Below, one piece after another: positions 7,151-15,392 of a stretch of 21,950 bases of DNA; the stretch's first letter is position 1; every line of letters starts with the position of its first letter. The translations under genes were made by a program, and so were the position numbers. A model generated the notes under the pieces. The model was not told the origin of the DNA, searched no databases, and saw only the letters and a list, made by a program, of their open reading frames with translations. The stretch spans positions 1-21,950 of the forward strand of contig JADDKJ010000050.1 of the NCBI GenBank assembly GCA_033717875.1, written 5' to 3'. This DNA comes from SBBG01 sp033717875. Its GTDB lineage: Bacteria > Pseudomonadota > Gammaproteobacteria > Ga0077554 > Ga007554.

Positions 7151-7795
7151 TTATCTATACCGCATCACAACACCCTTCACCTTCATTTCCTGCTCGATCT
7201 TCTGCTGCAAGGCATCCGCCTTGGAGCGCAGCGTTTCAGGCCCGATCCGCACGCGAATGGCCGTAGCGCCACCCTCGGAGACACGTTCGACAAAAGCCGG
7301 ATAGCCTTTGGCGCGCAGGCGATCACGCAGCGCCAGCGCATTCTGCTCGCTGGCGAAACTGCCGAGTTGCACCACCCATGCCACGGGTTCACCGGGTGAA
7401 GGCGCGGCTGGCTGCGGCTTCGGCGCTGTTTCGGAAACCTTTGCCGTTTTTGGCTCCGCCTTCTTTGGGGGTTCGGCAGGCTTGACCTCCGCCGGCTGCG
7501 CTGGCGCGGCAGACGGCGCAGGCTCGGGAGCTGGCGGAGGCGTCAGCGCATCCACCACCGTATCGGGCGTCACTTGCGCATCGGCTGGCACCCCACCCGC
7601 ATCCGGGTCACCCTGGCCGGGAAAGGTCTGCGTGGCAAGCTCGGGGGCCGTCACGGAAGGCGGCGGCGGTATGGCGGCGACCGGACCGGGCGCCCGGTCT
7701 TCCTCATTACCAATCAGAAAAGGAATGACGATGGCGACCAGCGACACCAGTACCAGCGCACCGATCAGGCGTTGTTTCAATTGATTCTTCTCCAT
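7151..7795 (-). CDS. dedD: SPOR-domain cell-division protein, DedD-like
   Basis: A 214-residue inner-membrane protein. A short cytoplasmic N-terminus (MEKNQLKQRL) precedes one transmembrane helix (about residues 9-28, GALVLVSLVAIVIPFLI). A long Pro/Ala-rich periplasmic linker (about 35-135) leads to a C-terminal SPOR domain (about 137-214, from WVVQLGSFASEQNALALRDRL), which binds denuded septal peptidoglycan. Position after folC is the classical folC-dedD order. The next gene on the strand is only 3 bp upstream, so the genes form an operon. cvpA and purF, which often follow, are absent: the operon ends at the terminator here. Confidence 0.88.
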   Translation of the reverse strand: MEKNQLKQRLIGALVLVSLVAIVIPFLIGNEEDRAPGPVAAIPPPPSVTAPELATQTFPGQGDPDAGGVPADAQVTPDTVVDALTPPPAPEPAPSAAPAQPAEVKPAEPPKKAEPKTAKVSETAPKPQPAAPSPGEPVAWVVQLGSFASEQNALALRDRLRAKGYPAFVERVSEGGATAIRVRIGPETLRSKADALQQKIEQEMKVKGVVMRYR

Positions 7796-7798
7796 CTG

Positions 7799-8089
7799 TT
7801 ATCGACCCGCGTAAAGTAACTGCAATCCCGATTCGCCAATCAACACCGCGTTGACTGTGGAAGCGTAAATCCTTCCCATCCGGCGCAATTGCGCCACCGA
7901 TTCCGCGTCGACCCGCTCATCCACGCAGAAAAAGTGCTCACCCTCGCGCAATTCCTTTTGAGCCTGTTTGAAAAGCCGAAACGCCGCGCCTTTCGGCTGT
8001 TTGAGCATTTCGTCGATTTCCTTGAAGGTTTTGAGACGCTGATCATTGATGAGAGTGGAACTGTTAGGCATGGAAAGGCTTGCGGACAT
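7799..8089 (-). CDS. Small conserved-looking protein of unknown function between folC and dedD
   Basis: A soluble, charged protein of up to 96 residues with no signal peptide, membrane helix or motif I can name. Middle segments read LKTFKEIDEMLKQPKGAAFRLFK and GRIYASTVNAVLIGESGLQLL. It starts 17 bp after the folC stop and ends 3 bp before dedD, so it is translated within that operon. The start is unclear: the ATG at 8089 abuts its GGAG directly, and ATG at 8071 is an alternative. No function is proposed. Confidence 0.72.
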   Translation of the reverse strand: MSASLSMPNSSTLINDQRLKTFKEIDEMLKQPKGAAFRLFKQAQKELREGEHFFCVDERVDAESVAQLRRMGRIYASTVNAVLIGESGLQLLYAGR

Positions 8090-8106
8090 CTCCGGGCATG
8101 GCGGAA

Positions 8107-9369
8107 TTATACCCCCTGCCTCATCGCCTCCGCCACGGTATAAAAGGAACCAAACACCACAATCCGGTCCACCGTCTGAGCACCGGCCAACGCCTGGGCG
8201 TAGGCGGCGGCTACGTCATCGTATACATGAATCGGTGCTGACACACCCGCCGCCCGCAAGATCTCGGCAACCCGCACCGCAGAAGCGCCGCGCCCTACAC
8301 TGAGACCGGCGGCATGCCACACATCCACCACCCCGCGCATCGCGGCAACGACACCGCCGATATCCTTGTCCGCCAGCATCGCCATCACCGCGTGGGTTTT
8401 GCCCGCGCAGGGCTGGCTGCGCAGCGTCTGCGCCAGCACCTGCGCGCCGTGCGGATTGTGCGCCACATCGAAAATACGCAGCGGCGCGCCCGGCAACACC
8501 TGAAAACGCCCCGGCAGGCTGACGGTGGTCAGCCCCTCGCGAACATCATGCTGGCTGAGAGGCAGGAAGTCGTCCAGCAACTCCAGCACCATCAGCACGG
8601 CCGCCGCATTCTGCAATTGAAAAGCGCCGCGCAGCGCCGGGTGGGGCAACGCCGTGCGGCGGCGGGTCTGGCTCCACCATGACCAGGACGGACCTTCGAC
8701 CTGATAGCCGAATTCATGACCCAGCCGGTACAACGGCGCGCCAACGGCGGCGGCATGGTCGATCAGGATCTGCGGCGGATCGGAATCACCACAAATGGCC
8801 GGACGGCCGGAACGGAAAATACCTGCCTTCTCGAAGGCGATCTTCTCCCGGGTATCGCCCAGCCATTCCGCATGATCTATGCCGATGGAGGTGACCAGCG
8901 CGATATCGGCATCGAGCAGATTGACCGCATCCAGCCGCCCCCCCATGCCCACCTCCATGATGGCGACATCCAGCCGCGAGCCGGCGAAGATGTCGATCGC
9001 CGCCAGGGTGCCAAACTCGAAATAGGTCAGTGACGTCTCGCCGCGCGCCTGATCGACACGCTCGAAGGCGCTGCACAGATTTCCCTCGTCGATCTCTTCG
9101 CTATAGATACGGATCCGTTCGGTATAGCGCAGCAGATGCGGCGAGGTATAGACCCCCGCGCGGTAACCGGCGGCACGCAGGATAGCCTCCAGCATCGCCA
9201 CGCTGGAGCCCTTGCCATTGGTGCCGGCAACCGTTACGACAGGAAAGGGGGGATGCTCCAGACCCATGCGCCGCAACACCGGCCGCACGCGATCCAACCC
9301 CAGCTCTATCGCCGAGGGATGCAGCGTCTCCTGCCAGGAGAGCCATTCGTTGAGTGACTTGAAACGCAT
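8107..9369 (-). CDS. folC: Bifunctional folylpolyglutamate synthase / dihydrofolate synthase
   Basis: A 420-residue Mur-ligase-fold enzyme that adds glutamate to dihydropteroate and to folates. The ATP P-loop GTNGKGSS is at about residues 49-56. Other family blocks are TSPHLLRYTERIRI, FEFGTLAA, the metal-site EVGMGGRLDAVN, SIGIDHAEWLG and the C-terminal-domain DVAHNPHGAQVLA. Length matches E. coli FolC (422 aa). ATG 9369 is chosen; a TTG at 9378 is in frame but has no ribosome site. First gene of the folC-unknown-dedD operon and divergent from recQ. Confidence 0.94.
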   Translation of the reverse strand: MRFKSLNEWLSWQETLHPSAIELGLDRVRPVLRRMGLEHPPFPVVTVAGTNGKGSSVAMLEAILRAAGYRAGVYTSPHLLRYTERIRIYSEEIDEGNLCSAFERVDQARGETSLTYFEFGTLAAIDIFAGSRLDVAIMEVGMGGRLDAVNLLDADIALVTSIGIDHAEWLGDTREKIAFEKAGIFRSGRPAICGDSDPPQILIDHAAAVGAPLYRLGHEFGYQVEGPSWSWWSQTRRRTALPHPALRGAFQLQNAAAVLMVLELLDDFLPLSQHDVREGLTTVSLPGRFQVLPGAPLRIFDVAHNPHGAQVLAQTLRSQPCAGKTHAVMAMLADKDIGGVVAAMRGVVDVWHAAGLSVGRGASAVRVAEILRAAGVSAPIHVYDDVAAAYAQALAGAQTVDRIVVFGSFYTVAEAMRQGV

Positions 9370-9477
9370 TCGCGCCAAAGACCATTTAACTAGTGCGCCA
9401 ATAGAGGGTGAATTATGCCATCAATCGCGCCGTCGATGTTATCATTCAGAGGCAAAGTAAGGTCTCCAAGTTCCATC

Positions 9478-11325
9478 ATGTCCAGCGCACTGCAAACACT
9501 CCGCTCCATCTTCGGTTACAACGAATTCCGCGGCCACCAGGCCGCCGTCATCGAACACCTCGTCAGCGGCGGCGACGCCCTGGTGCTGATGCCGACCGGC
9601 GGCGGAAAATCACTGTGTTACCAGATTCCGGCATTGCTGCGGCGTGGCACGGGGATCGTGGTGTCGCCGCTGATCGCGCTGATGCAGGATCAGGTCGACG
9701 CCCTGCTCCAGCTCGGGGTAAAAGCAGCGTTCCTCAATTCCAGCCTGGACGGACAAGCCGCCTGGCAAGTCGAGCAGCAATTGTTGCGCGGCGAGCTGGA
9801 CTTGCTCTATGTCGCCCCCGAACGGCTCATGACACCGCGTTTCCTGGAACTGCTGGAACGCACCGAACCGGCGCTGTTCGCCATCGACGAGGCGCACTGC
9901 GTTTCGCAATGGGGACACGACTTTCGCGCCGAATACCTGCAACTCTCCGTGCTACACGAGCGTTTTCCCAACGTGCCGCGCATCGCCCTCACCGCCACCG
10001 CCGACGCCCCTACCCGGCGCGAAATCGCCGAGCGGCTGGGACTCACCGAAGCGCGGCAATTCGCCTCCAGCTTCGACCGCCCCAACATCCGCTACCGCAT
10101 CGTGCAAAAACGCAATCCGCGCCAGCAATTGCTGACTTTTCTGGAAGCGGAACATCGCGGCGACGCCGGCATCGTCTACTGCCTGTCGCGCAAGCGTGTC
10201 GAAGAAACCGCCGCCTGGCTGAAGGAACAGGGCTGGGACGCCCTGCCCTACCATGCCGGCATGGACAGCAATGCGCGGCAACAAAATCAGCAGCGCTTTC
10301 TGCGCGAGGAAGGCGTGGTCATGGTCGCCACCGTCGCCTTCGGCATGGGCATCGACAAATCCAATGTCCGCTTCGTCGCACACCTTGATCTACCCAAGAG
10401 CATGGAAGGCTATTACCAGGAAACCGGCCGCGCCGGACGCGACAGCCTGCCCAGCGATGCCTGGCTGGCCTATGGCCTGGGCGATGTCATCACCTTGCGT
10501 CAACTGCTGGACAACGGCGAAGCCAACGAGCAACGCAAACGGCTGGAACGGCGCAAACTCGATGCCCTGCTCGGCTTCTGCGAAACCACCGTCTGCCGCC
10601 GCCAGGCGCTGCTGAACTATTTCGGTGAAACCTATTCCGCGCCGTGCGGCAATTGCGACAACTGCCTGGAACCCGTGCAGACCTGGGACGGCACGGTGGC
10701 CGCGCAGATGGCGCTGTCCTGCGTCTACCGCACCGGCCAGCGCTTCGGCGTCGGGCATCTGACCGATGTGCTGCTGGGCAAAACCACTGACCAGATACAG
10801 CGCTTCGGTCATAGCAGGCTCAGCACCTTCGGCATCGGCAAAGAATTCAGCCAGGCCCAATGGAGCAGCATCTTCCGCCAACTGGTGGCCGCCGGCATGC
10901 TGGAAGTGGATATGGAGGGCTACGGCGGACTGCGCCTGACTCCCGAGAGCCGCCCGCTGCTGCGCGGCGAACAAAAAATCGCCCTGCGCAAAGACCCGGA
11001 GTCGAGCACGAAAAAATCCAAGGGACAAAAACTCCCTTCCCGCGCTCCCGCGCCAGGCTCGGGACCGTCTGTCTCATCAAAGGAGGGTTTTCAAATCGAC
11101 TCGCCCGAAGCCGAAGCGCTATGGCAAGCGCTCAAGGCGAAACGCCTGGAACTGGCGCGTGAGCAAGGCGTGCCACCCTATGTCATCTTCCACGACAGCA
11201 CCCTGCTGGCGATGGTGGCGCAACGCCCCCGGGAACTGAATCAATTCGCCGCCATTCCCGGCATCGGCAAGCAAAAACTGGAACGTTATGGGGCAGCGTT
11301 TCTTGACGTGATCGAGGCGCATTAG
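9478..11325 (+). CDS. recQ: ATP-dependent DNA helicase RecQ
   Basis: A 615-residue 3'-5' DNA helicase for recombination and fork repair. Motifs: Walker A MPTGGGKS (residues 38-45), DEAH in AIDEAHCVSQWGHDFR, TATAD, and GRAGRDSLPS in the second RecA lobe. A zinc site (CETTVCRRQ, then CGNCDNC) is followed by the winged-helix RQC domain and a C-terminal HRDC domain ending with FAAIPGIGKQKLERYG. The linker before HRDC is rich in Ser, Lys and Pro. The frame is open to 9415, but ATG 9478 fits the usual N-terminus (ALQTLRSIFGYNEFRGHQ). Its ribosome site is weak. Confidence 0.95.
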   Translation: MSSALQTLRSIFGYNEFRGHQAAVIEHLVSGGDALVLMPTGGGKSLCYQIPALLRRGTGIVVSPLIALMQDQVDALLQLGVKAAFLNSSLDGQAAWQVEQQLLRGELDLLYVAPERLMTPRFLELLERTEPALFAIDEAHCVSQWGHDFRAEYLQLSVLHERFPNVPRIALTATADAPTRREIAERLGLTEARQFASSFDRPNIRYRIVQKRNPRQQLLTFLEAEHRGDAGIVYCLSRKRVEETAAWLKEQGWDALPYHAGMDSNARQQNQQRFLREEGVVMVATVAFGMGIDKSNVRFVAHLDLPKSMEGYYQETGRAGRDSLPSDAWLAYGLGDVITLRQLLDNGEANEQRKRLERRKLDALLGFCETTVCRRQALLNYFGETYSAPCGNCDNCLEPVQTWDGTVAAQMALSCVYRTGQRFGVGHLTDVLLGKTTDQIQRFGHSRLSTFGIGKEFSQAQWSSIFRQLVAAGMLEVDMEGYGGLRLTPESRPLLRGEQKIALRKDPESSTKKSKGQKLPSRAPAPGSGPSVSSKEGFQIDSPEAEALWQALKAKRLELAREQGVPPYVIFHDSTLLAMVAQRPRELNQFAAIPGIGKQKLERYGAAFLDVIEAH

Positions 11326-11408
11326 CAGAGCCGGCCCCGGAAAATTGAACAGGTCGATAAGTGGTTAAACTGCTCCTTACGAGGCGTAGGCAAGGCTGCT
11401 GATGTTCT

Positions 11409-13802
11409 CTACTCAGTCCACTTCCATTCCCTGATCTCCGGCATATCCTGCCCATGGGTAGTGATGTATTGTTTATGCTCGATCAGTTTGTCGCGGATGA
11501 TCTGTTTGGCATAAGCGGCCAGATAGCCGAGCTTGGGAACACGATCGACCACATCGGCCACCAAGTGAAAGCGGTCCAGATCATTGCGCACCGCCATATC
11601 GAAGGGCGTGGTGGTGGTGCCCTCCTCCTTGTAGCCGCGCACATGGAGATTCTTGTGATTGGTGCGGCGATAAGTGAGGCGATGAATCAGCCAGGGATAG
11701 CCGTGGTAGGCGAAGATGATCGGCTTGTCGGTGGTGAACAAGGTATCGAAATCCTTGTTCGACAACCCATGTGGATGCTCCTCCTGCGGTTGCAGCGTCA
11801 TCAGGTCGACCACGTTGATGACGCGCACCTTGAGTTCGGGCAGATGTTGGCGCAACAGATCCATGGCAGCCAGCGTCTCGATGGTCGGCACATCGCCGGC
11901 GCAGGCCATCACCACGTCCGGCTCGCCGCCACGGTCGTTGCTCGCCCACTCCCAGATGCCGATGCCGGCGGTGCAGTGTTTGATGGCAGCGTCCATGTCC
12001 AGCCACTGCGGCTGATCGTTCTTGGCGGCGACGATGACATTGATCAGATTACGGCTGCGCAGACACTGGTCGGTGACATACAGCAGCGTGTTGGCGTCGG
12101 GCGGCAAGTAAACACGGATCACATCGGCCTTCTTGTTCACCACATGGTCTATGAAGCCGGGATCCTGGTGGGAAAAACCGTTGTGATCCTGACGCCACAC
12201 ATGGGAAGTGAGCAGATAATTGAGCGAGGCGATGGGTCGCCGCCAGGGAATTTCCTTGGCGGTCACCTTGAGCCATTTGGCGTGCTGGTTGAACATCGAA
12301 TCAACGATATGGATGAACGCTTCATAACAGGAAAACAGTCCGTGCCGCCCCGTCAGGAGATACCCTTCCAACCATCCCTGGCAGGTATGCTCGGAGAGTA
12401 TTTCCATCACTCGGCCATCCGTTGAAAGATGCTCGTCCTCAGCCAGGGTTTCGGCCATCCAGGTGCGATCCGTCACTTCGAACAAGGCATCGAGACGATT
12501 CGAAGCCGTCTCATCCGGCCCCATCACGCGAAAATTGCGCTGGCCCTGATTGAGTTTCATCACATCGCGCAAGAAACGGCCCATGACCCGCGTCGCCTCG
12601 GCAAAAGTCTGCCCCGGCTTGGCAATCTCCACGGTATAATCGCGGAAATCGGGCAAGATCAGATCCCGCAGCAGAATACCGCCATTGGCATGAGGGTTCG
12701 CTCCCATGCGTTTCTCTCCCTTGGGGGCAAGCGCGGCCAGCTCAGGAATCAATGCGCCGTTTTCATCGAACAGTTCTTCCGGCTTGTAACTCCTCATCCA
12801 TTCCTCGAGCAGTTTCAGATGCTCGGGCTTTTCCGCCATCTCGGACAACGGCACCTGGTGTGAACGCCAGAACCCTTCCGTTTTCAAACCGTCCACTTGT
12901 CGCGGCCCCGTCCAGCCCTTGGGAGTGCGCAGGATAATCATCGGCCAATGCGGACGTCTGGCGATGCCAGTGCTGCGCGCCTCACCCTGAATCGCCTTGA
13001 TCCGTGCGATCACTGTATCCAGCGTGGCCGCCATCAGCTGGTGCATGGTCTCGGCGTCGGATCCCTCAACGAAAAAGGGCTGGTAACCATAACCTGTGAA
13101 CAGGCTTTCCAGCTCCTCATGACTGAGGCGCGCCAGTACAGCGGGGTTGGCGATCTTGTAGCCGTTCAGATGCAAGATGGGCAGCACCGCCCCATCGTGA
13201 ATGGGATTGAGAAACTTGTTGGAATGCCATGCCGTCGCCAAGGGTCCGGTCTCGGCCTCGCCATCGCCCACCACGCAGGCAACCACCAGATCGGGATTGT
13301 CGAACGCCGCGCCGTAGGCATGAGAAAGAACATAGCCCAGCTCACCGCCTTCATGTATCGATCCTGGCGTTTCCGGCGCGACGTGGCTGGGGACGCCCCC
13401 CGGAAAGGAAAACTGCTTGAACAGCTTCTTCATTCCTTCCGCATTCCGCGCCACGTTCGGATAGAACTCGCTGTAAGTGCCTTCCAGATAAGTATTGGCC
13501 ACCATGCCGGGGCCGCCGTGACCAGGACCGGCGAGATAGATGACGTTCAGGTCATACGCCTTGATGATGCGGTTCAGGTGAACATAGATGAAATTGAGGC
13601 CCGGTGTGGTGCCCCAGTGTCCAAGCAAGCGCGGTTTGACGTGTTCCAGCCGGAGCGGCTCACGCAACAGGGGATTATCCAGCAGATAAATCTGCCCGAC
13701 AGAGAGATAATTCGCCGCGCGCCAATAGGCATGTATTTTGCCAAGCTCGTCCATGGACAGCAGATTTTGTTGCAATGAAACCATGACCTGGGACTCCATC
13801 AT
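11409..13802 (-). CDS. xfp: Xylulose-5-phosphate/fructose-6-phosphate phosphoketolase
   Basis: A 797-residue thiamine-diphosphate enzyme that splits xylulose 5-phosphate (and usually fructose 6-phosphate) with phosphate to give acetyl phosphate and an aldose phosphate. Typical blocks: YWRAANYLSVGQIYL, GHWGTTPGLNFIYVHLNR, GPGHGGPG, SHVAPETPGSIHEGGELGY, the ThDP-binding GDGEAETGPLATAWHSNKF and HGYPWLIHRLTYRR. Length agrees with the family (about 790-800). AAGAGGA lies 5 bp before the ATG. It is transcribed away from the formate dehydrogenase operon, with a perfect FNR box between them, which suggests induction under low oxygen. No acetate kinase gene is in the window. Confidence 0.95.
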   Translation of the reverse strand: MMESQVMVSLQQNLLSMDELGKIHAYWRAANYLSVGQIYLLDNPLLREPLRLEHVKPRLLGHWGTTPGLNFIYVHLNRIIKAYDLNVIYLAGPGHGGPGMVANTYLEGTYSEFYPNVARNAEGMKKLFKQFSFPGGVPSHVAPETPGSIHEGGELGYVLSHAYGAAFDNPDLVVACVVGDGEAETGPLATAWHSNKFLNPIHDGAVLPILHLNGYKIANPAVLARLSHEELESLFTGYGYQPFFVEGSDAETMHQLMAATLDTVIARIKAIQGEARSTGIARRPHWPMIILRTPKGWTGPRQVDGLKTEGFWRSHQVPLSEMAEKPEHLKLLEEWMRSYKPEELFDENGALIPELAALAPKGEKRMGANPHANGGILLRDLILPDFRDYTVEIAKPGQTFAEATRVMGRFLRDVMKLNQGQRNFRVMGPDETASNRLDALFEVTDRTWMAETLAEDEHLSTDGRVMEILSEHTCQGWLEGYLLTGRHGLFSCYEAFIHIVDSMFNQHAKWLKVTAKEIPWRRPIASLNYLLTSHVWRQDHNGFSHQDPGFIDHVVNKKADVIRVYLPPDANTLLYVTDQCLRSRNLINVIVAAKNDQPQWLDMDAAIKHCTAGIGIWEWASNDRGGEPDVVMACAGDVPTIETLAAMDLLRQHLPELKVRVINVVDLMTLQPQEEHPHGLSNKDFDTLFTTDKPIIFAYHGYPWLIHRLTYRRTNHKNLHVRGYKEEGTTTTPFDMAVRNDLDRFHLVADVVDRVPKLGYLAAYAKQIIRDKLIEHKQYITTHGQDMPEIREWKWTE

Positions 13803-13830
13803 TGTGTTCCTCTTGAGAGGCGATCATCTC

Positions 13831-13901
13831 ACTTTACCAAAAAGCAGAAATAGCAAACCTTGATCCAGATCAAACGGCTTTGTGAAATATGAGGATAAAA
13901 T
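13831..13901. promoter_or_regulatory. Divergent FNR/Anr-dependent promoters of xfp and fdsBA
   Basis: A perfect FNR/Anr operator, TTGATCCAGATCAA, lies at 13860-13873 (centre 13866.5). On the plus strand a TAAAAT hexamer (13896-13901) predicts a start near 13908; on the minus strand TAAAGT (13836-13831) predicts one near 13825. Both starts would lie about 41.5 bp from the centre, the class II activation distance. Seen directly: the site and hexamers. Inferred: start points and oxygen control. Confidence 0.85.
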
Positions 13902-13928
13902 AGCGGTAACGTCTTCGGAGGGGTTCCG

Positions 13929-15392
13929 ATGCAGACAAAACCGCATGAACCGCACATCGCCTCGTTTTATCACCTTCCCGGGCGATCCGTCGCTGACAGC
14001 CCGTGCCAGGGAATGGCGTGTTTTGCCGCCAGACACCTTGATCCCGATCGCTGGCACACCGCACAAACGCAGGCGGCGCGGATTTATTGCCTGGGGAAAT
14101 GCTATGCCGCCCCCGCCGCGGGCAGCGACACCTGCCGACCGAGCATCGAGATACACGCCGCGCAATCGGTGGTGCTGAAGCACATCGTCGCGGGCGGCGC
14201 GCGCACTGTTCAATCCTACACAGGACATGGCGGCTACACAGCACTGACGCAGGCGCTGCGGACGACACCGGATACCATTGTCCAGACCATCGAGCACTCC
14301 GGCTTGCGCGGGCGCGGCGGGGCGGGCTTTCCCACCGGCAGGAAGTGGCGCGCGGTCTTTCAGGCATCAGGCGACAAAAAGTTCGTTGTCGCCAACGCCG
14401 ATGAGGGCGACCCTGGCGCCTATATCGACCGCTTCATCATGGAGGACGATCCGCACGTCTTGATCGAGTCTCTCGCCATTGCGGGATATGCCGTTGGCGC
14501 GAGCAAAGCCTACATTTATTTGCGCAGCGAATACCCTGAATCCCGGACAATATTGAAACAAGCCTTGGCCGATGCACGGCAACAGGGGTATCTCGGCGAC
14601 AATATCCTCGACAGCCGTTTCTCGTTCGACATCAAACTTGTCATGGGCCAAGGCAGCTACATCTGCGGCGAAGAAACGGCGCTGCTCAACTCCATCGAAG
14701 GGCGAAGGCCCGAGGTGCGTGTCCGCCCGCCTTATCCGACCGAGAGCGGTCTGTTCGGCAAACCCACGCTGGTCGATAACGTCGAAACCCTGGCCGCCAT
14801 TCCCTGGATCGTGCAACAAGGCGCGGAGGCTTACCGGACCCTTGGCTTTTCCAATAGCCGCGGAACCAAGCTAGTTTCGCTCAACTCGCTATTCAATCGA
14901 CCCGGACTTTACGAAATCGAGTTCGGCATGCCGGTGCGTCACATTGTAGAGCAACTAGGTGGCGGACTGAAAGCGGGCAAACTCAAGGGCGTCATCATCG
15001 GCGGGCCGCTGGCGGGAATGATACCTCCACAGCTTTTGGACACGCCTTTCGGTCATGAGGAATTGCACGCCATCGGCGCCGCAGTCGGGCACGGTGGCGT
15101 GGTGGCTTTCGACGAACACACCTCCATCGCGGCATTGATCCACCACGTCTTTTCCTTCGGCGCCTACGAATCCTGCGGCAAGTGCACGCCCTGCCGCCTC
15201 GGCAGCCGCCGCATCGAACAGATTTTCGAAAATGTTTTGCAAGGCGACGCGTCCTCCGCAAAGGCGGAATGGGACGACATCGCCACAGCGCTGGCCTCCA
15301 CCAGTCTATGCGGACTGGGGAGCGGCTTGGCCGAATTCGCCCACAGCATCGCAAAACACTATGCGCAGGAGCTGAAGGCATGCTTCGCGTAA
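13929..15392 (+). CDS. fdsB: NAD-dependent formate dehydrogenase, beta (NADH/FMN) subunit with N-terminal [2Fe-2S] domain
   Basis: A 487-residue NuoF-like subunit that passes electrons from the Mo subunit via FMN to NAD+. The N-terminal about 80 residues are a short thioredoxin-like ferredoxin remnant with C26-x4-C31 and C54-x3-C58, the NuoE-type [2Fe-2S] pattern. Then come the FMN/NAD site GLRGRGGAGFPTGRKW (125-140), ANADEGDPGAY, SYICGEETALLNSIEGRRP, and near the C-terminus the [4Fe-4S] motif ESCGKCTPCRLGSRR plus a SLCGLG cysteine. No separate gamma subunit (FdsG) gene precedes it. GGAGGGG lies 6 bp before ATG 13929. It overlaps the next gene by 13 bp, indicating coupled translation. Confidence 0.9.
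   Translation: MQTKPHEPHIASFYHLPGRSVADSPCQGMACFAARHLDPDRWHTAQTQAARIYCLGKCYAAPAAGSDTCRPSIEIHAAQSVVLKHIVAGGARTVQSYTGHGGYTALTQALRTTPDTIVQTIEHSGLRGRGGAGFPTGRKWRAVFQASGDKKFVVANADEGDPGAYIDRFIMEDDPHVLIESLAIAGYAVGASKAYIYLRSEYPESRTILKQALADARQQGYLGDNILDSRFSFDIKLVMGQGSYICGEETALLNSIEGRRPEVRVRPPYPTESGLFGKPTLVDNVETLAAIPWIVQQGAEAYRTLGFSNSRGTKLVSLNSLFNRPGLYEIEFGMPVRHIVEQLGGGLKAGKLKGVIIGGPLAGMIPPQLLDTPFGHEELHAIGAAVGHGGVVAFDEHTSIAALIHHVFSFGAYESCGKCTPCRLGSRRIEQIFENVLQGDASSAKAEWDDIATALASTSLCGLGSGLAEFAHSIAKHYAQELKACFA

Noticed and set aside
9408..10388. 326-residue frame overlapping recQ on the same strand
   Set aside because: Arg/Pro/Ala-rich out-of-frame reading of recQ with no domain.
11454..12425. 323-residue plus-strand reading frame
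   Set aside because: Antisense to xfp, without ribosome site or recognisable domain.
12897..13778. 293-residue plus-strand reading frame
   Set aside because: Antisense to xfp; shadow of a well-conserved enzyme gene.
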